The position numbers and the translations under genes are program-made. DNA of 64,000 nt from the NCBI GenBank assembly GCA_032173965.1, contig CM063283.1, forward strand, positions 19,696,501 to 19,760,500. Direction: 5' to 3'. This document shows positions 48,901 to 61,270 of this stretch, piece by piece; the stretch's first letter is position 1, and each line of letters opens with the position of its first letter. This stretch comes from Sitta carolinensis. Its lineage: Eukaryota; Chordata; Aves; Passeriformes; Sittidae. Under the pieces are notes generated by a model, which was not told the DNA's origin, made no database searches, and saw only the letters and a list, made by a program, of their open reading frames with translations.

Positions 48901-49477
48901 TCACCTGCCAACACCCACAGTTTTGATGTGACTGAGAAGTTTCATCTGCAAATAAACTGGGGGATATTGCACAATTTGGGGGCTTAGTATGAAACTGAGG
49001 ATATGGTGATGCTAAGCAGAGACCCCTCAGTAAGAGAGTCACTGTGGGGTCAGGAGATGGACCTGGGAGGTAGAAGGCAGGGGTGTAATGGGAGGTGAAA
49101 GGAGAGGAGAACAGGAAGTCAGGCTGCTGCCTTTCCATGTGGCACTTTGGCATCCCCCTGCGCAGCCTGGGACAAAACAACTCCTGCCAGCTCTTCTGCA
49201 CAGCTTGAGAGCCAGACAGTTTTGGTACAGCAGGTGCTATTTATTGGATAAAGATGGCATCAGCCTGTTATGACGATACTTGATAAATCTGAGGGCTTAT
49301 TTTTACAGAACCTTATCAGTCTATACCTGCGACATCAGACTGATGCTGCAGGATGGCAAATTCATCACATACTTTTACCCTCTGTGATTTCAGGGCCAAG
49401 GATGTTGGCAGAGCTACAGCCATGTTCTCAGCAGCAAACATTCCTTGCTGCCCACAACCCTCCCTAGAGTTCATCAT

Positions 49478-49700
49478 CTTAGGCTGGATATCAGGAGAAA
49501 CTTCTTCGCTGAAAGAATTGTCAAGTCACTGCCCAGGGAAGTGGTGGGATCATCATTCCTGGAGGTATTTAAAAGATACGGAGATGTGGCTCCTGGGAAG
49601 TTGTTCAGTAGAGGACTTGGCTGTGTTAACAGTGTTAACAGTTGGACTCAATAGTCTGAGGCCTTTTCCTGCCTAAACAATTCTGTGATTCTATGGTCTG
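49478..49700 (+). mobile_element. CR1 3' end fragment, plus strand
   Basis: It reads 'aggctggatatcaggagaaacttcttcgctgaaag...gggaagtggtgggatcatc...tggaggtatttaaaag...ggactcaatagtctgaggccttttcctgcctaaacaattctgtgattctatgg'. This is the CR1 3' UTR in sense orientation, ending in its terminal octamer repeats. Confidence 0.9.
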
Positions 49701-49904
49701 CCAGAGCTGTAAGCAGTTTCCCCACAGACAGGGGCCATGAGGCCTGGCCCCAAAGCCACCCAGTCCCACCAGGTGCCACACACATTCCTTTAGCTGGTGA
49801 CCTGCTTCACAACTTCAGTTCTGTCTAAATCCTCCTAATCCTAGCAGGCAAAGCCAATGGTTCTGATGTCTGTAAAAGGCACACAGACAGCTGGCATCAC
49901 AGAG

Positions 49905-52900
49905 TCACACATAATCACAGAATCACTAGGTTGGAAGAGATCTTTGAGACCATTAAGTCCAACCCATGCCCTAACACCTCAACTAACCATGGCACAAGTG
50001 CCACATCCAATCTTTTTTTAAACACATCCCGGTGTGGTGACTCCACCACCTCCATGGGCAGACAATTCCATTGTTTTATCACTCTTCCTGCAAAAAACTT
50101 TTTCCTCACATCTAACCTATATTTCCCTTGGTGCAGTTTGAGACTCTGTTCTCTTGTTCTGTCAGTTGCCACCTGGAGAAAGAGACCAAGCCCCACCTGA
50201 CTACAGCCACCTTTCAGGGGGTTGTAGAGGTGATAATGCCATCTCTGAGTCTCCTTTTCTCCAGGCTGAACAGCCCCAGCTCCCCAGTGTCCTCACAGGC
50301 TTGTTTCAGCCTCAAGCATTACAGGTTCCAAATGAGGCCCAGGGCTGGACACAGCACTCCAGTGTGCTCACCATGCCCGGGCAAGACTCCCCTCCTGCTG
50401 GCCACACCATTCCTGACACAGGCCAGGGGCCATTGGCCTTCTTGGCCACCTGGGCACAGAGCTGGCTCGTGCTCAGCTGTGCACCAGCACCCCCAGGTCC
50501 CTTTCTGCCTGGGCACTGTCCAGCCACACCAACCCCAGCCTATACACTGCAGGGGGTTACTGTGGCCAAAATGCAGGACCTGGCACTTGGACTTGTAAAA
50601 CTTCATCTCACTGGACTCTGCCCATGCATCCAACCATTACAAGTCTCTCTGCAGAGCCCTCCCCCCTTCCAGCAGATTGGCACACGCTCCCAGCTTAGTG
50701 TTGTCCATAAATTTACTAATGAGAGACTCAATACCCTCATCCATGTCATCAATAAAAAATATTGAACAGAACTGGTCCCAGCACAGACCCCTGGGCAACA
50801 CCACGTACGTTCCGCTGCATGCAGCACCTTCATCACCACATAAAAGGAGACCAGGTTGGTAAAACACAACCTACCCCTCCTAAACATCTGCTGGCTAGGC
50901 CTGATCCCCAGCCATCCTGTAGGTGCCATGTGATGGCACTCAAGATGATCTGTTCCATAACCTTACCAGGTACTGAGGTCAGGCTGACAAGCCTGGAGTT
51001 TCCTGGATCCTCCTTCCAGCACTTCTTGTGAATGGGGTGTCACCTTGGCCAGCTTCCAGTCATCTGGAACCTCCCCAGTGAGCCAGGACTGCTGGAAAAT
51101 GATGAGACTGATGGAGAGCGGCTTCACAAGCTCATCTGCCAGTTCCTTCATCACCCTGGGATGGATCCCATCTGGTCCCATAGATTTATGAACATCCAAG
51201 CAGCTCAGCAGTTCTCTCACTGCCTCCTCCTGGATACCAGGGGGATCATTCTGCTTCCTGACACCATCTGCCAACCCAGGAGGACAGTTGTCCCGAGGAC
51301 AAGACATCTTTCCACTAAAGACTGAAGCAAAGAAGGCGTTAAGCACTTCTGCCTTCTCCTCATCTGCAGTTACTAAGTTCCCTCCTGCATCCAGTAGAGA
51401 ACATAGGCTGGTCTTACCCTTCCTTTTGCCATTAATGTATTTGTAAACATTTTTTATTATCCTTTATAGAAGTTGCCAAATTAAGTTCAAACTGACCTCT
51501 AACCTCCCTAATTTTTTCTACATGCCCTAGCAACCCCCTTAAATACCTCCTGAGAGACCTGACCCTCCTTCCAAAGATGATACATCTTTTTATCCCTAAG
51601 GTCTCTCAAAACCTCCTTGTTCATCCAGGCTGGATGTTTGCTTCATTGAACTCATCTTCTGGCACACAGGGATAGTCAGTTCCTCTGCCCTCAAGATCTC
51701 TGATTTGAAGCACACCCACCTTTCCTGGACTTCTTTGTTTTTAAGAAAGTTCCTGCTTCCCAAGGAACTCTCTGAATAAGTCTCCTAAATAGGCCAAAGC
51801 CTGCCCTCTGGAAATCCAGCGTAAAAGTCTTATTGATGTTCCTTCTGATTTCACCAAATATTGAAAACTCTATGATTTCATGATCACTGTGCGCAAGTGG
51901 ACTCCAACCACCACACCTCCCACCAGCCCATCTCTATTAGCAAACAACAGGTCTAACATAGTCCCTCCACTGGTGGACTGACTCACCAGCTGCAACAAAA
52001 ATTTGCCTTCCACATACTCTAAGAACTTCCTGGACTGCCTCTTTTCTGCTGCATTAAGTTCCCAGAAGATGTGTGGCAGGTTGAAGGCGCCTACAAGAAC
52101 AAGGGCTGGCGATTCTGAAACATTCTCCAGCTGCTTACAGAATGAGTTGTCCACCTCTTCTTCCTGGTTGGGTGCACAATAACAGACTCCCAGTAGGATG
52201 TCAGCCTTGCTGACCTTCCCCCTGATTCTTACCCATAGGCACTCATCTTTATAATCATTAATATCAATTTCCATGGCATCAAAAACCTCTCTAACACAAA
52301 GAGCCACCCCTCCACCTCCTCTCCCTTTCCTGTCTCTCCTGAAGAGCTTGTAGCCATCCAGTGCTCCAGCTCTGTGAGTCATCCCACCACACAGCCCTGC
52401 TGCTGCACCATGGCCTCCAGCTCCTCCTTTGTTACCCATGCTGTGTGCATTGGTGTACAAGCAGCTCAGCTGGGCTGCTGATTTCACCCCTAGCTCAGGC
52501 TTACCACCCTTGGGCCTGCTTTCAGCCCAGCTGAGTCCCCTTCCACCTTCAAACCTAGTTTCGAGCCCTCTCAAGGACTTCCACCAGTTCATGAGCTAAA
52601 ATCCTTCTGCCCTTAATAGACAGAGGGAGCCCATCCAGTTCCAGCAGGCCAGGTGCCATAAGTTACCCCAGGGTCAAAGAACCCAAAATTCTGCTGATGT
52701 CACCAACCCTTGAGCCGCCTGTTGACAGTGTGAGCTCTCCTATTCCTTTCACCATTTGTCTCTGCCACCAAAGGGACTGAGCAGAACACCACCTGTGCTC
52801 CTGCCCCATCAACCACTTGAGCCAGTGCCCTAAAGTCCCTGTTACTTGCCCTGACACTCCTCTTTTCAGTCTCATCACTGCCAGCCTGGAGTATCAGCAG

Positions 52901-53260
52901 TGGGTAATAATCAGAGGGCTGAGTCAGCCCAGGGAGTCTCCCAGTGATATCCTGTACCTGGGTCCCAGGGAGGCAGCACACCTCCCTGTGGGATGGGTCC
53001 TGTTGGCACATAGAGCCTCTGTTCCCCCCAGAAGGGAGTCACCCACCATGACTGCCCCTCTTTTCTTTTTGATGTTAGAGAGGGTGATCCATCTGACAGG
53101 TGCCCACTGGGCAGGTCATTTTCTTCACCTGGCCCAAATTCTCCCCATGGATGACAGAGTTGGCTTTCCAGCAATGTAGACCCCTGCCCATTGCAAACTG
53201 AATTGCTGCTGTTACCTGCTGCGTGCACCCCAATAATTCCTTCAGGATCACTCACTCCTC
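49905..53260 (-). mobile_element. Near-full-length CR1 LINE, inactive
   Basis: From 3' to 5' on the minus strand there are: the 3' terminus (49905-50210); RT-region frames, one (51346-50963) with LNAFFASVF, GPDGIHPRVMKELA and [17 protein letters not shown]; an endonuclease frame (52592-51870) with TNAHSMGNK, LDGYKLFRRDRKGRGGGGVA and CLWVRIRGK; and an ORF1 frame (53011-52700) with VCCLPGTQV and DYYPLLILQ. It is not active. The metal-binding GDFN of the endonuclease reads GAFN, the ITETWW segment is missing, the SDH motif is lost, and the frames are disconnected. The region 53260-53650 may be the 5' UTR. Confidence 0.92.
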
Positions 53261-55241
53261 ATGTCTCTGCCCTGAAGTTTCACCGCTCAGGACCCTTCCA
53301 CTGCCCCCAGCAAGCAGCCATGGAGCCATTGCAGCCAGGCAACAGTAAATTTTGAGCTCTAGCAAAGCAAATTTTGGAGTCAGGACGAGGGAAGGTCCCC
53401 TCTGTCAAGGAGCAGGGCTGCTCCTCCAAGCAGCGTGCCCAGGAACTGGACAAAGCACACATTCCAGCCCAGAGCCAAGCTTTTCACACAAAGTGCCCCT
53501 TGAAACACTGCTCTCAGGGGAGTGTGGGGCATGCCAGGACAGGAGGCTGCTGTCAGGGCTCCTGGACAGCCATAGGCTTCACCTGCTTCATTCAGACTCA
53601 CCCAGGACCCCCATCCTGACACCCCTGCTCAGGGGCCTATGGTCCCAGGGGAACTGGAGAAAAAGATAATTAGGCATAATTATATCAATTTACTCAATTG
53701 TTGAGGTAGTTTATAAATTTTAAGTACCAGTCAATATTCCTGCAGCTGATTGGAATAAAGAACAAGAATAATTTACAGCTGCCTGTGAATGTGAGATGCT
53801 TTATTTTTAATGTGAGAATTCCAAGCATAGTTTTTCTTGCAATAACCACAGAAAGCACTGCATGATTAAGGTTTTTCCAGCAACTAGAAAGCTGAATGGT
53901 ATTGCACAAGTGTTTTACATCCACACTTTGCCAAACCAATATAGGCTGCTCACAGTTGCCAACAAATTCCCCATGTAACCATAATGCTTTGTGTAACTGT
54001 GTTGTTCATCCCTCTGTTCAGGCTGTGTCTTACTCCTTGGGGTCAGAAGGGAACATGGGATTCCACGGAAAAGGAAGTTTCTGAGAGAGCACTGAAAAAA
54101 AGGTGTGCATTTTTGTGGCTATTAAGAGCTGCCTTTTTAGCCTGAAAGTTACCTCACACCATCAGAAGCATGGAAGGCAGGCAAGAAATAGACTCAGATG
54201 GTTGATTTAAATATCTTTGAAAGTTTTTGGGAGAGATTCGTAACATTTACCAGTTTGATTTCTGATCTTCACTTTCATGGGGTCTAAGGCAAGGCTTGCA
54301 AGTGCAATGGAGAAACCCTACATACTCTACACTTGGGTACTAAGAAGGCTTCTCAATTGCTTCTGGAAGAGGTAGGTTAGTTTCCCTTTTATCCCCTTTC
54401 CCTTTAAAGGATAGACAGGGGTTTAGGCAGTGCAACCTACATGGGACAGGGACATGAGCAGTAGCTGAGCCAGAGCCTGCCCTGCAGCAGGCAAATGCCC
54501 TTCCCTGCACATTCTCCTGCCACAGCAGTATGCCCTGCAATTTCCTGTGTTTGTCAAGCCCTGGGGGATGCTACAGAGGACTGTCGACCAGAAATGTGGA
54601 TTTCTTTTCCAGAAATGACACAAGTTATAAAGCCACAAGCTCCCTCTGCTGCAATGCTACCACTTCTGCTACACAACCATATGAAGCAAAGGTTAAGCCT
54701 AAAGATTAAACATCACAAATTTTTTTCTTCCATATGCCAGATTAGAAAACAGTGATGTGGAGTTTATAATATTTGATGGGAAATGTGTATTTACCCATAA
54801 CAGCTGTGGGAATGGATTGTGATATCAGTGATGCATCCAGACAAGAGGAGGAAATAACAATGTAGGAATTTTCTAAGCAGTGCCTGAGCTGTGATCATAC
54901 AGCTTTTACAAAAATTTGAAACCAGCAAAGCTGAAATGCATGTGATACAAAGAAAATCACAAACAAGTTTAGTTCAGTACCAAAGTTTCCTACTTGCAGC
55001 TAAAGATCTGTTCACAAGGCAAGTGCCTTTTGTTCTGCAGCCATTATGCTGTAAACACCACAGAGAGCCAGGCTGATCTGAAAAACAGTTTGCTCCAAGT
55101 ACTTTGTTCACTAAACTCCATCCTGATTTCATATCATGACTGAAAGCATTTCAGCGATTACAGCTCCATGTTTCCAGATGAGATCACTGCTCTGGTGTTA
55201 AGGAAATACTCACTCAGCTGGCACCTACAGCTGCTTTAGAA

Positions 55242-55937
55242 TTAGACTGGAAATACTGTGTGTATGAATGAAAAACTACTTGAAAAGCTAAAAAGTGACA
55301 GGAAAGCCTTGGTATTTTTTGGCTTCAGGGTGCGGGAGATAAAGATTTTCAGGTAAAGAAAAAAAAGAAAGGTCATAAACACACGTCTCCAAAGTCTGTA
55401 GGAGAGGAATTCAGGCCTTGAGAGAATCTTCAAGCCTAGAAGATGGGGATGAAAACCAAAAATCCCAGAGGTAATGACCAGAAGTCTATCTGGCCCTAGA
55501 AAGGAGGGACTCTTGGACACAGTCTCCCACAGTGAAGAGTTTGGGCCCACAACTTGTACCACTCTATTCTTCTTCAGTGCTTTGCATCTACCAGAGACTC
55601 TTCCTTCCCAGATACTTGTCAGCCCTCTTAAGTGCTCCTCACTCTGTTTGTCATCTCTCATGACTCTCAGTTTTCTGGCTCTCTTTCCCCATTCTCTGTG
55701 CATCTGCTGACTGTTTCTGCTCCTGCAGATGAGCAGTCTATCTCCAGGGGTTATCCAGGGACAACAAGTACTACATAATAATCTTACCATTGGCTCTTGA
55801 TATCTGAGCAACTGCTTGTCTGGGGATATGAAATTTTTGGTATTCAGAACTGCCAAACTGGCGCCTTGTTGAGAGCACAACAAGTTCAAAAAACTTACAC
55901 ACACAAAAAGTAAACCTGGTACGTGCATGGGACACAT
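55242..55937 (-). other. Unrecognised 231-codon open frame
   Basis: This is the longest minus-strand frame outside the CpG islands and CR1. I do not recognise the product. The start has a short head, a hydrophobic GLLFVCVSFLNLLC run and then QQG, like a signal peptide. The C-terminus has FMTFLFFLYLKIFIS. The middle is Lys/Arg/Ser rich. A donor-like CCAATG|GTAAGA lies inside it near 55789, and an AG acceptor-like site near 55863, so a small exon of another transcript could also be the true feature. It may be chance. Confidence 0.15.
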
Positions 55938-56477
55938 AAGAGTAATTTTTTCCTATGAAAGATTCATAATTCCTGTATTGGTCATAAAGCCTGGTATTTC
56001 CTAGCACTGGATGAGATAAAGGGTAAAATAGCATGGGTATGTCAGTCAACTGCTGCAGGTATAGCAGTGCTACCTCTGGTGGGACCAGGTTTGGCTCCAG
56101 CCACCACAGCCATTTCCATGCCCACAGTGGGGTGCCTCCTGTGGGGTGCCCCTCCATCTGACCCCCATGCAGGGCAGCAGTTTCCTTCTCCACAGAGGGT
56201 CACAGCAGACTGCTGCCCTCAGCTGAAATGCTGCAGGGCTCCTCCCAGCCTGGCAGTCTTTGATTGTGTGTGGCAGAGTGTTGCCGGAGAGAGGGCATAA
56301 GGAGGAACATGCTGTGATATCCCACAGCTGTGCTATGCTGTGGGAGCTCTTCTCTAACATCTGAAACCATCTCCCCAGTCCACCCAGAGCTGGGCTTAGC
56401 TGGAGCTCTTAGTGCTTCCCAGTTTTAACCTGAGTTGTGCTGGCTAGTGAAATTCCTGTATGTGGTCACTCTCCTTT

Positions 56478-57010
56478 TATCACAGAATCACAAAACCATG
56501 AAATCACAGAATGGTTAGTGCTGGAAGGGACTTCTGCAGGTTGTCTAGTCCAACCCCCCTGCTAAAGCAAGTCTATCTAGAGCAGATTGCCCAGGATTGC
56601 ATCCAGACAGTTCTTGAATATCTCCAGTGAGGGGAACTCCACAACCTCTCTGGGCAACCTGTTCCAGTGCTCAGTCACTGCACAGGAAGGAAGTTTTTCA
56701 TCATGTTCAGGTGTAACTTCCTGTGTTTCAGTTTGTGCCCATTGTCCCTTGTCCTGTCACCAGGCACCACTGAAAAGATTCTGGCACCATCCTCTTGACA
56801 CCAGCCCCTAAGACATCTGTATGCATTGATGAGGTCTCCTCTCAGTCGTCTCTTCTCCAGGCTAAACAGGTCCAGCTCCCTCAGCTGTTCCTCTGAAGAG
56901 TCTCCTGATCTTCCTTGTAACCCTCTTCTGGACCCTCTTCAGTAATTCCTTGTGTTCCTTGAAGTCAGGAGCCCAGAACTGGACACACACCCCAGATGGG
57001 GTCTCACCAG
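56478..57010 (-). mobile_element. CR1 3' region, about 530 bp
   Basis: The plus strand is a long, well-preserved reverse-complemented CR1 3' region. It has 'atcacagaatggttagtgctggaagggac', 'agtccaacccccctgctaaagca', 'cacaacctctctgggcaacctgttccagtg', 'ccttgtcctgtcaccaggcaccactg' and 'ccagaactggacacacacccc'. It is truncated at its 5' end. Confidence 0.93.
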
Positions 57011-57724
57011 GGCAGACTGGTGGGGAGGATTACCCATGATCTTTAAAACAGTCCAAGTCGCTTCAATGAACAACCTCTGCAGGACTCTAGCTATTCCTGG
57101 AGTTGCATGGTCCAGCAGATGTTATACTTCCACTAGGAAGATTGCTCCAGGGTTTTGCAACAAAAACCAGTTCTGTAAGGTGTAATCTCTGGCTCCCCTT
57201 TGTATTTCCAATTGTGTTCACTTAAAGGTTTTCTGCTTCCTAGGAGAGAAAAGCCTTCCTAGGCTAGGAAAAGGTCAAGAGAGCAAGTTTGATATACCAA
57301 GTGATGATTTAGAGATCAGAGCCCTGCTCTGGAGAGGAAATGAAATAAAATATGATTTGGTTTCTCTTGGAAACCTTTTTATAGACCTCCTCCTACAGCA
57401 TCTTGACAGTACAGCTGGGGTTTCAATGGAATGATCTTGTAAAACAGCAAAGCTGACAGGACTACTAGACTATGGAAAATATTTGTAATAAATACTAATG
57501 ACCCCTTGGGCTGTGAAAGATCCCGCAATTTGGCACTTACAAAGCTCTTTACAGACTCTTAAAAGTTACTGCAATTGTTATTTATGTCTCCAAACACTTC
57601 TTGAAGACTAGAAGACACAACCCAAAAAGAAGGGGGAGTCTACTGTGAAAACTTAATGTTTGATTGGTCTTCAATGGATACTTTCCACCTGCAAGGAAGC
57701 CTGAAAGAGAATTCTGTGCTTAGA

Positions 57725-57850
57725 TGAATCACAGAACCTACTAGCTTGGAAAGCACTTCTCAGATTATCAAGTCCAGCCTTTGATCTCCACCCTGTCAGC
57801 TACACCATGGGGTACTGCATGGAAAAGGCATCAGAATTTCTCTTCATTAT
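57725..57850 (-). mobile_element. Short CR1 3' fragment
   Basis: It reads 'aatcacagaacctactagcttggaaagcacttctcagattatcaagtccagcctttgatctccaccctgtcagct', the start of a reverse-complemented CR1 3' end, diverged and short. Confidence 0.75.
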
Positions 57851-60719
57851 GTACAGAACCAGATATTGGGGTGACTGAAGCCTTGGGATGAGAAACGGAT
57901 TACAAAGACCCTGTTTTAAGGAATCACCAAACACTAACAAAGTATGGGAAGCAGAAGTGTCATCTGTGCTGTGTGCATTACTAAGTTTTCATCCTAAGGA
58001 CAGTCTTGGGTTGACAAAAATGGGAAGGGAGCTTGTATCAACAAATGCGAGGTCATTATTAAGTCCTTGATGGTTTTCATAGGAAGGACTTGTTTTTCTT
58101 ACTGAAAAACTACAAAGAAATTCAGTTTGCTAATATGATGCTCATAACAGCTCATACTTGAGCAACAAGCAGGTGACACTTGTAAGAGCTGAACTTCTGT
58201 TGCCTGCAAGGGAGAAGGCTGGAAACACGGGGCACATGTGTCCAGAATATTGGCTTCTGCTGTGACACTCTGCTTCAATTTGCTGTCTCATCCCACAGGG
58301 AGCCAACCACTTGTTCACGAGTCTCTGCTTTCTGAAGTTATTCCATTAATTGTTCATAACCTTTGATAGAATTATAAAATAGCTTGTGTGGGAAGGACCC
58401 TCTTTTAGTTTAAACCATTACTACTTGCCCTACTAAAAAGTCTGTCCCTGTCTTCAGCCACCCCATCCGTCTGTGTAGTACAGTTATGTAGCCTAAGCCT
58501 CATTGCAAACAAAGTGATTAAAAATAGATGTTTAAATCTTGTGGATTTGAAGATTGTAACCAATTATATTAGTGCTTGGGGCTTACAGCATTCTGCTTTG
58601 ATAAGAAAAATAATGTATAAAAAAAAATTCTTATCAATAATTTCCACAAAGCTGTGTAACAGAGAAGGTGGGGTTTGCACCTAGAGTTATGCCCTGGCTA
58701 ACCTGCCTTTGTACCTTGAAGTTTTCTCCGCAGTCTTGCCTGTCAATCTCAGGCTGCCTGATAATCCTGCTTCTCCAAGGGGAGCCAAATGCACTCCCTC
58801 TACAAACTGTAGCTTGAGGGAAACACACCAGCAACAGCAGAAAGCTGTGTGGATCAAAACCAAAAAGAGAAACACTTAATGAATAAATGGGAGTGTTAGC
58901 AAGGCAGTCTGTAACATTGATGCTAGCTGGGAGAAATGGCTGCCTGGCTTTGCCCAGCTAGAAAAGACAAAATGCTTCAGAGGTGTAGTTCCATTTCATA
59001 GGACCACCTCATACTCATTAAACTGGAATCAGCTTGTGCTAATACAACATTAGCAGAAACTGAAGAGTCCTCCGTGATACAAGGCTACAGCAGCAGCTTC
59101 AGTCCCTGCAACCCCTCCAACAACACAATTAACAGCGGGAGCAGAACCAGCAAGATCCTCTTCCAAAACCACTGGCATTAGAGATGCTACACAATGTCTT
59201 AGAAATGTCTCAAGTGCAAGGTGATTTGGAACAAGAGTTTTAGCAGTGTTGCTCAGATAGCATCAGAGTGTTATAGCAGGTCCTGATTTAGGCATAAATT
59301 GATAAAAGGCACGTAAGTCTCCTTCTTACCTTCTGGAGCAAAAAGCAGCACCAGGACCCAAGGTCTGGCTCATGCTGCATTATGGGATAAAACTGCCCCC
59401 CTAGAGAGTCACTCTACTAAAAATGAAGGTATTTCAAAACCAATGTCAAATTATTTGTAATTCCTGGGTTTAGGAGCTTGTCTTGCTCGTAGCTTGGAAG
59501 AGACTGTCAAAATTACTACTACTGCCAACTGCAAGTGACATGAGCTTGTTTGGTCACGTGTGAGAAAAAGGAGCCAGTTGACAAGAGTTTCAACACTGAG
59601 AAGTCTTGGTTCATGTACCTTTTCAGACTGGAACAAAAGCCCATTTTTGCACTGTTGCACTGGCCATCTGCAGTTCTGACTAAAATGATCTTTGCAGGCA
59701 GATCTGTGTGCAAGAAGAGAGTAAACAGCAGTTTGCCTAAACACAGACATAATTTTTCCAGCCACTCCTCAAGGTTCATTTGAGTTTTCTTCTCCAGCAG
59801 TTATTCCTACCCACAGTCTCCACAACTGAGAGAAATCTGTTTGGTTTGCCCAGCTTCATTTGTAAAGAGAAAAGTACAGAAAAAACCACACAAGCAACCC
59901 TGAAAAGCAGAAAAAGGGCATCTGAGCAAACTTCTGAAAGGTAACTCCAGAGTCAATGACGAATTTAATCTAAAAAAAATAATCAGTGTATCTAAAATGG
60001 TTATTGAAAACATTCCTTTTACAAAGTACTTACAGTGACTTGGAGTACAACTTATGCCATAATTTAAAGAGTCCCACAGAAACAGCAATGTAAGGTGATG
60101 CAAGCAAAGTTATACATAGTGGGGAAATCACAAGTCCTGAGTATGCAAATGCATGGTAATCATCGAACACTTGGTTTAAAAAGTAAAAAGCTGAAATACT
60201 TTGGTTTTAAGTACTTCAGTTTCCAAACTCTTCAGAAAGCCCTTTATCAAAAAGATAATAATTTTTGATACCATGACAAGTATTCAGTGTTTTTTAGGAG
60301 AGTAGAATATGATTTATTGATGGAAAATTATAACAAAATGGAACAAGTCCAGGAAAGGAAAATGTTTTTCTGAGGGTTATTCTGTTTAAAAATAAAATAA
60401 AGAGGCTAAGATAGTTTTAGGGTTTCTTTCATATAGTGAGAAGTCAAGAAGTACATTTAAATTCTTTTAATTTTGCCTGGAAATTCAAGTTTGGATGTAC
60501 AACTCCATTTGACACATCCAAGAGGGAGGGAGAGGGAAAAAAAATCGCATAGTAAACTTAGAACTAAGCCGAACACTTAATCTCCCCTTTGTCCAACGAT
60601 CCAGAACCTGGGCTGCAAAACCCCTTGCACACGGGGCAGAATGCTCCGGATGCCTGCAAGGGCCAGGCTCGCGTTTGAACACCAGCAACCTCCGCCAAAG
60701 CGATTGCTGCTTTAAAAGT

Positions 60720-61270
60720 CCCGTCGGCGCTTTTCACCTCAGAAGTGCCCCCCGCGCCCCGAGTCGAGGCAAACATGGAGTAGTTGTCCTTTCACCCGGC
60801 GACATCCCACATCCCCCCGCCCTGCCCCGCCGCCGCCCGTGCTGCCTGCGCCCCGGCCCTTCCCGCAGCCGGGGGTCGGGGGCGCCGGGCTGCGCTTACC
60901 TGTGCGCGCCCTCCCTCGCAGCCCCTTGTCCGCCTTCCTCGCCTGCTCCGGGCTCTCGCTGCCGGCCGGCCAGCGCCGGGGCAGGACCCTCCAGCTGCGG
61001 CCCCGGGGGATGCGCCGCGGCCGCTCCAGATGTTCGCGGCGCGGCCGCCCAGATGTTCCCCTGGCGGCCCCGCGGGGGGCGGGCGTTCTCCTCCCCGCCT
61101 GGCCGGGAAGGACCCAGGGCAGAGCCAAAGGAAAGGGGCTCGGGGAAAGCGAGGCTTCCGCGGGATCCGGTGCCGCCCGCCCCCTCTCCTGCCCCGCTTT
61201 CCAGGAAAAGCGGCCGGGCTGGCGCGGGGCTGGCGGCCGGGGAGAGTGGTTCCCAGTAGCCCGGGCAGGC
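60720..61270 (-). promoter_or_regulatory. TMEM45A: CpG-island promoter, probably of TMEM45A
   Basis: Very CpG-dense island of about 550 bases in A/T-rich DNA. The minus-strand donor inside it (ACAG|GTAAGCG) and the only downstream minus-strand gene, TMEM45A, give the assignment. There is no TATA box. Open frames up to 221 codons cross the island on both strands and are composition artefacts. A divergent plus-strand transcript is possible but has no support here. Confidence 0.7.
60900..61010 (-). other. TMEM45A: Putative non-coding exon 1 of TMEM45A
   Basis: Its 3' edge is set by the strong donor gcgcgcACAG|GTAAGCGC, last exon base at 60900. The 5' edge is arbitrary. The human gene also has a distant non-coding first exon, which fits. 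Confidence 0.45.

Larger units (their letters stand above)
45955..60899 (-). other. TMEM45A: TMEM45A first intron (about 15 kb)
   Basis: The intron runs from the presumed promoter exon donor at 60899 to the acceptor before the start codon. It holds the CR1 copies listed separately, GC-richer unique DNA at 47.2-47.95 kb, and an unexplained open frame at 55.2-55.9 kb. I saw no conserved coding exon. Elsewhere it is A/T-rich and featureless. Confidence 0.55.
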
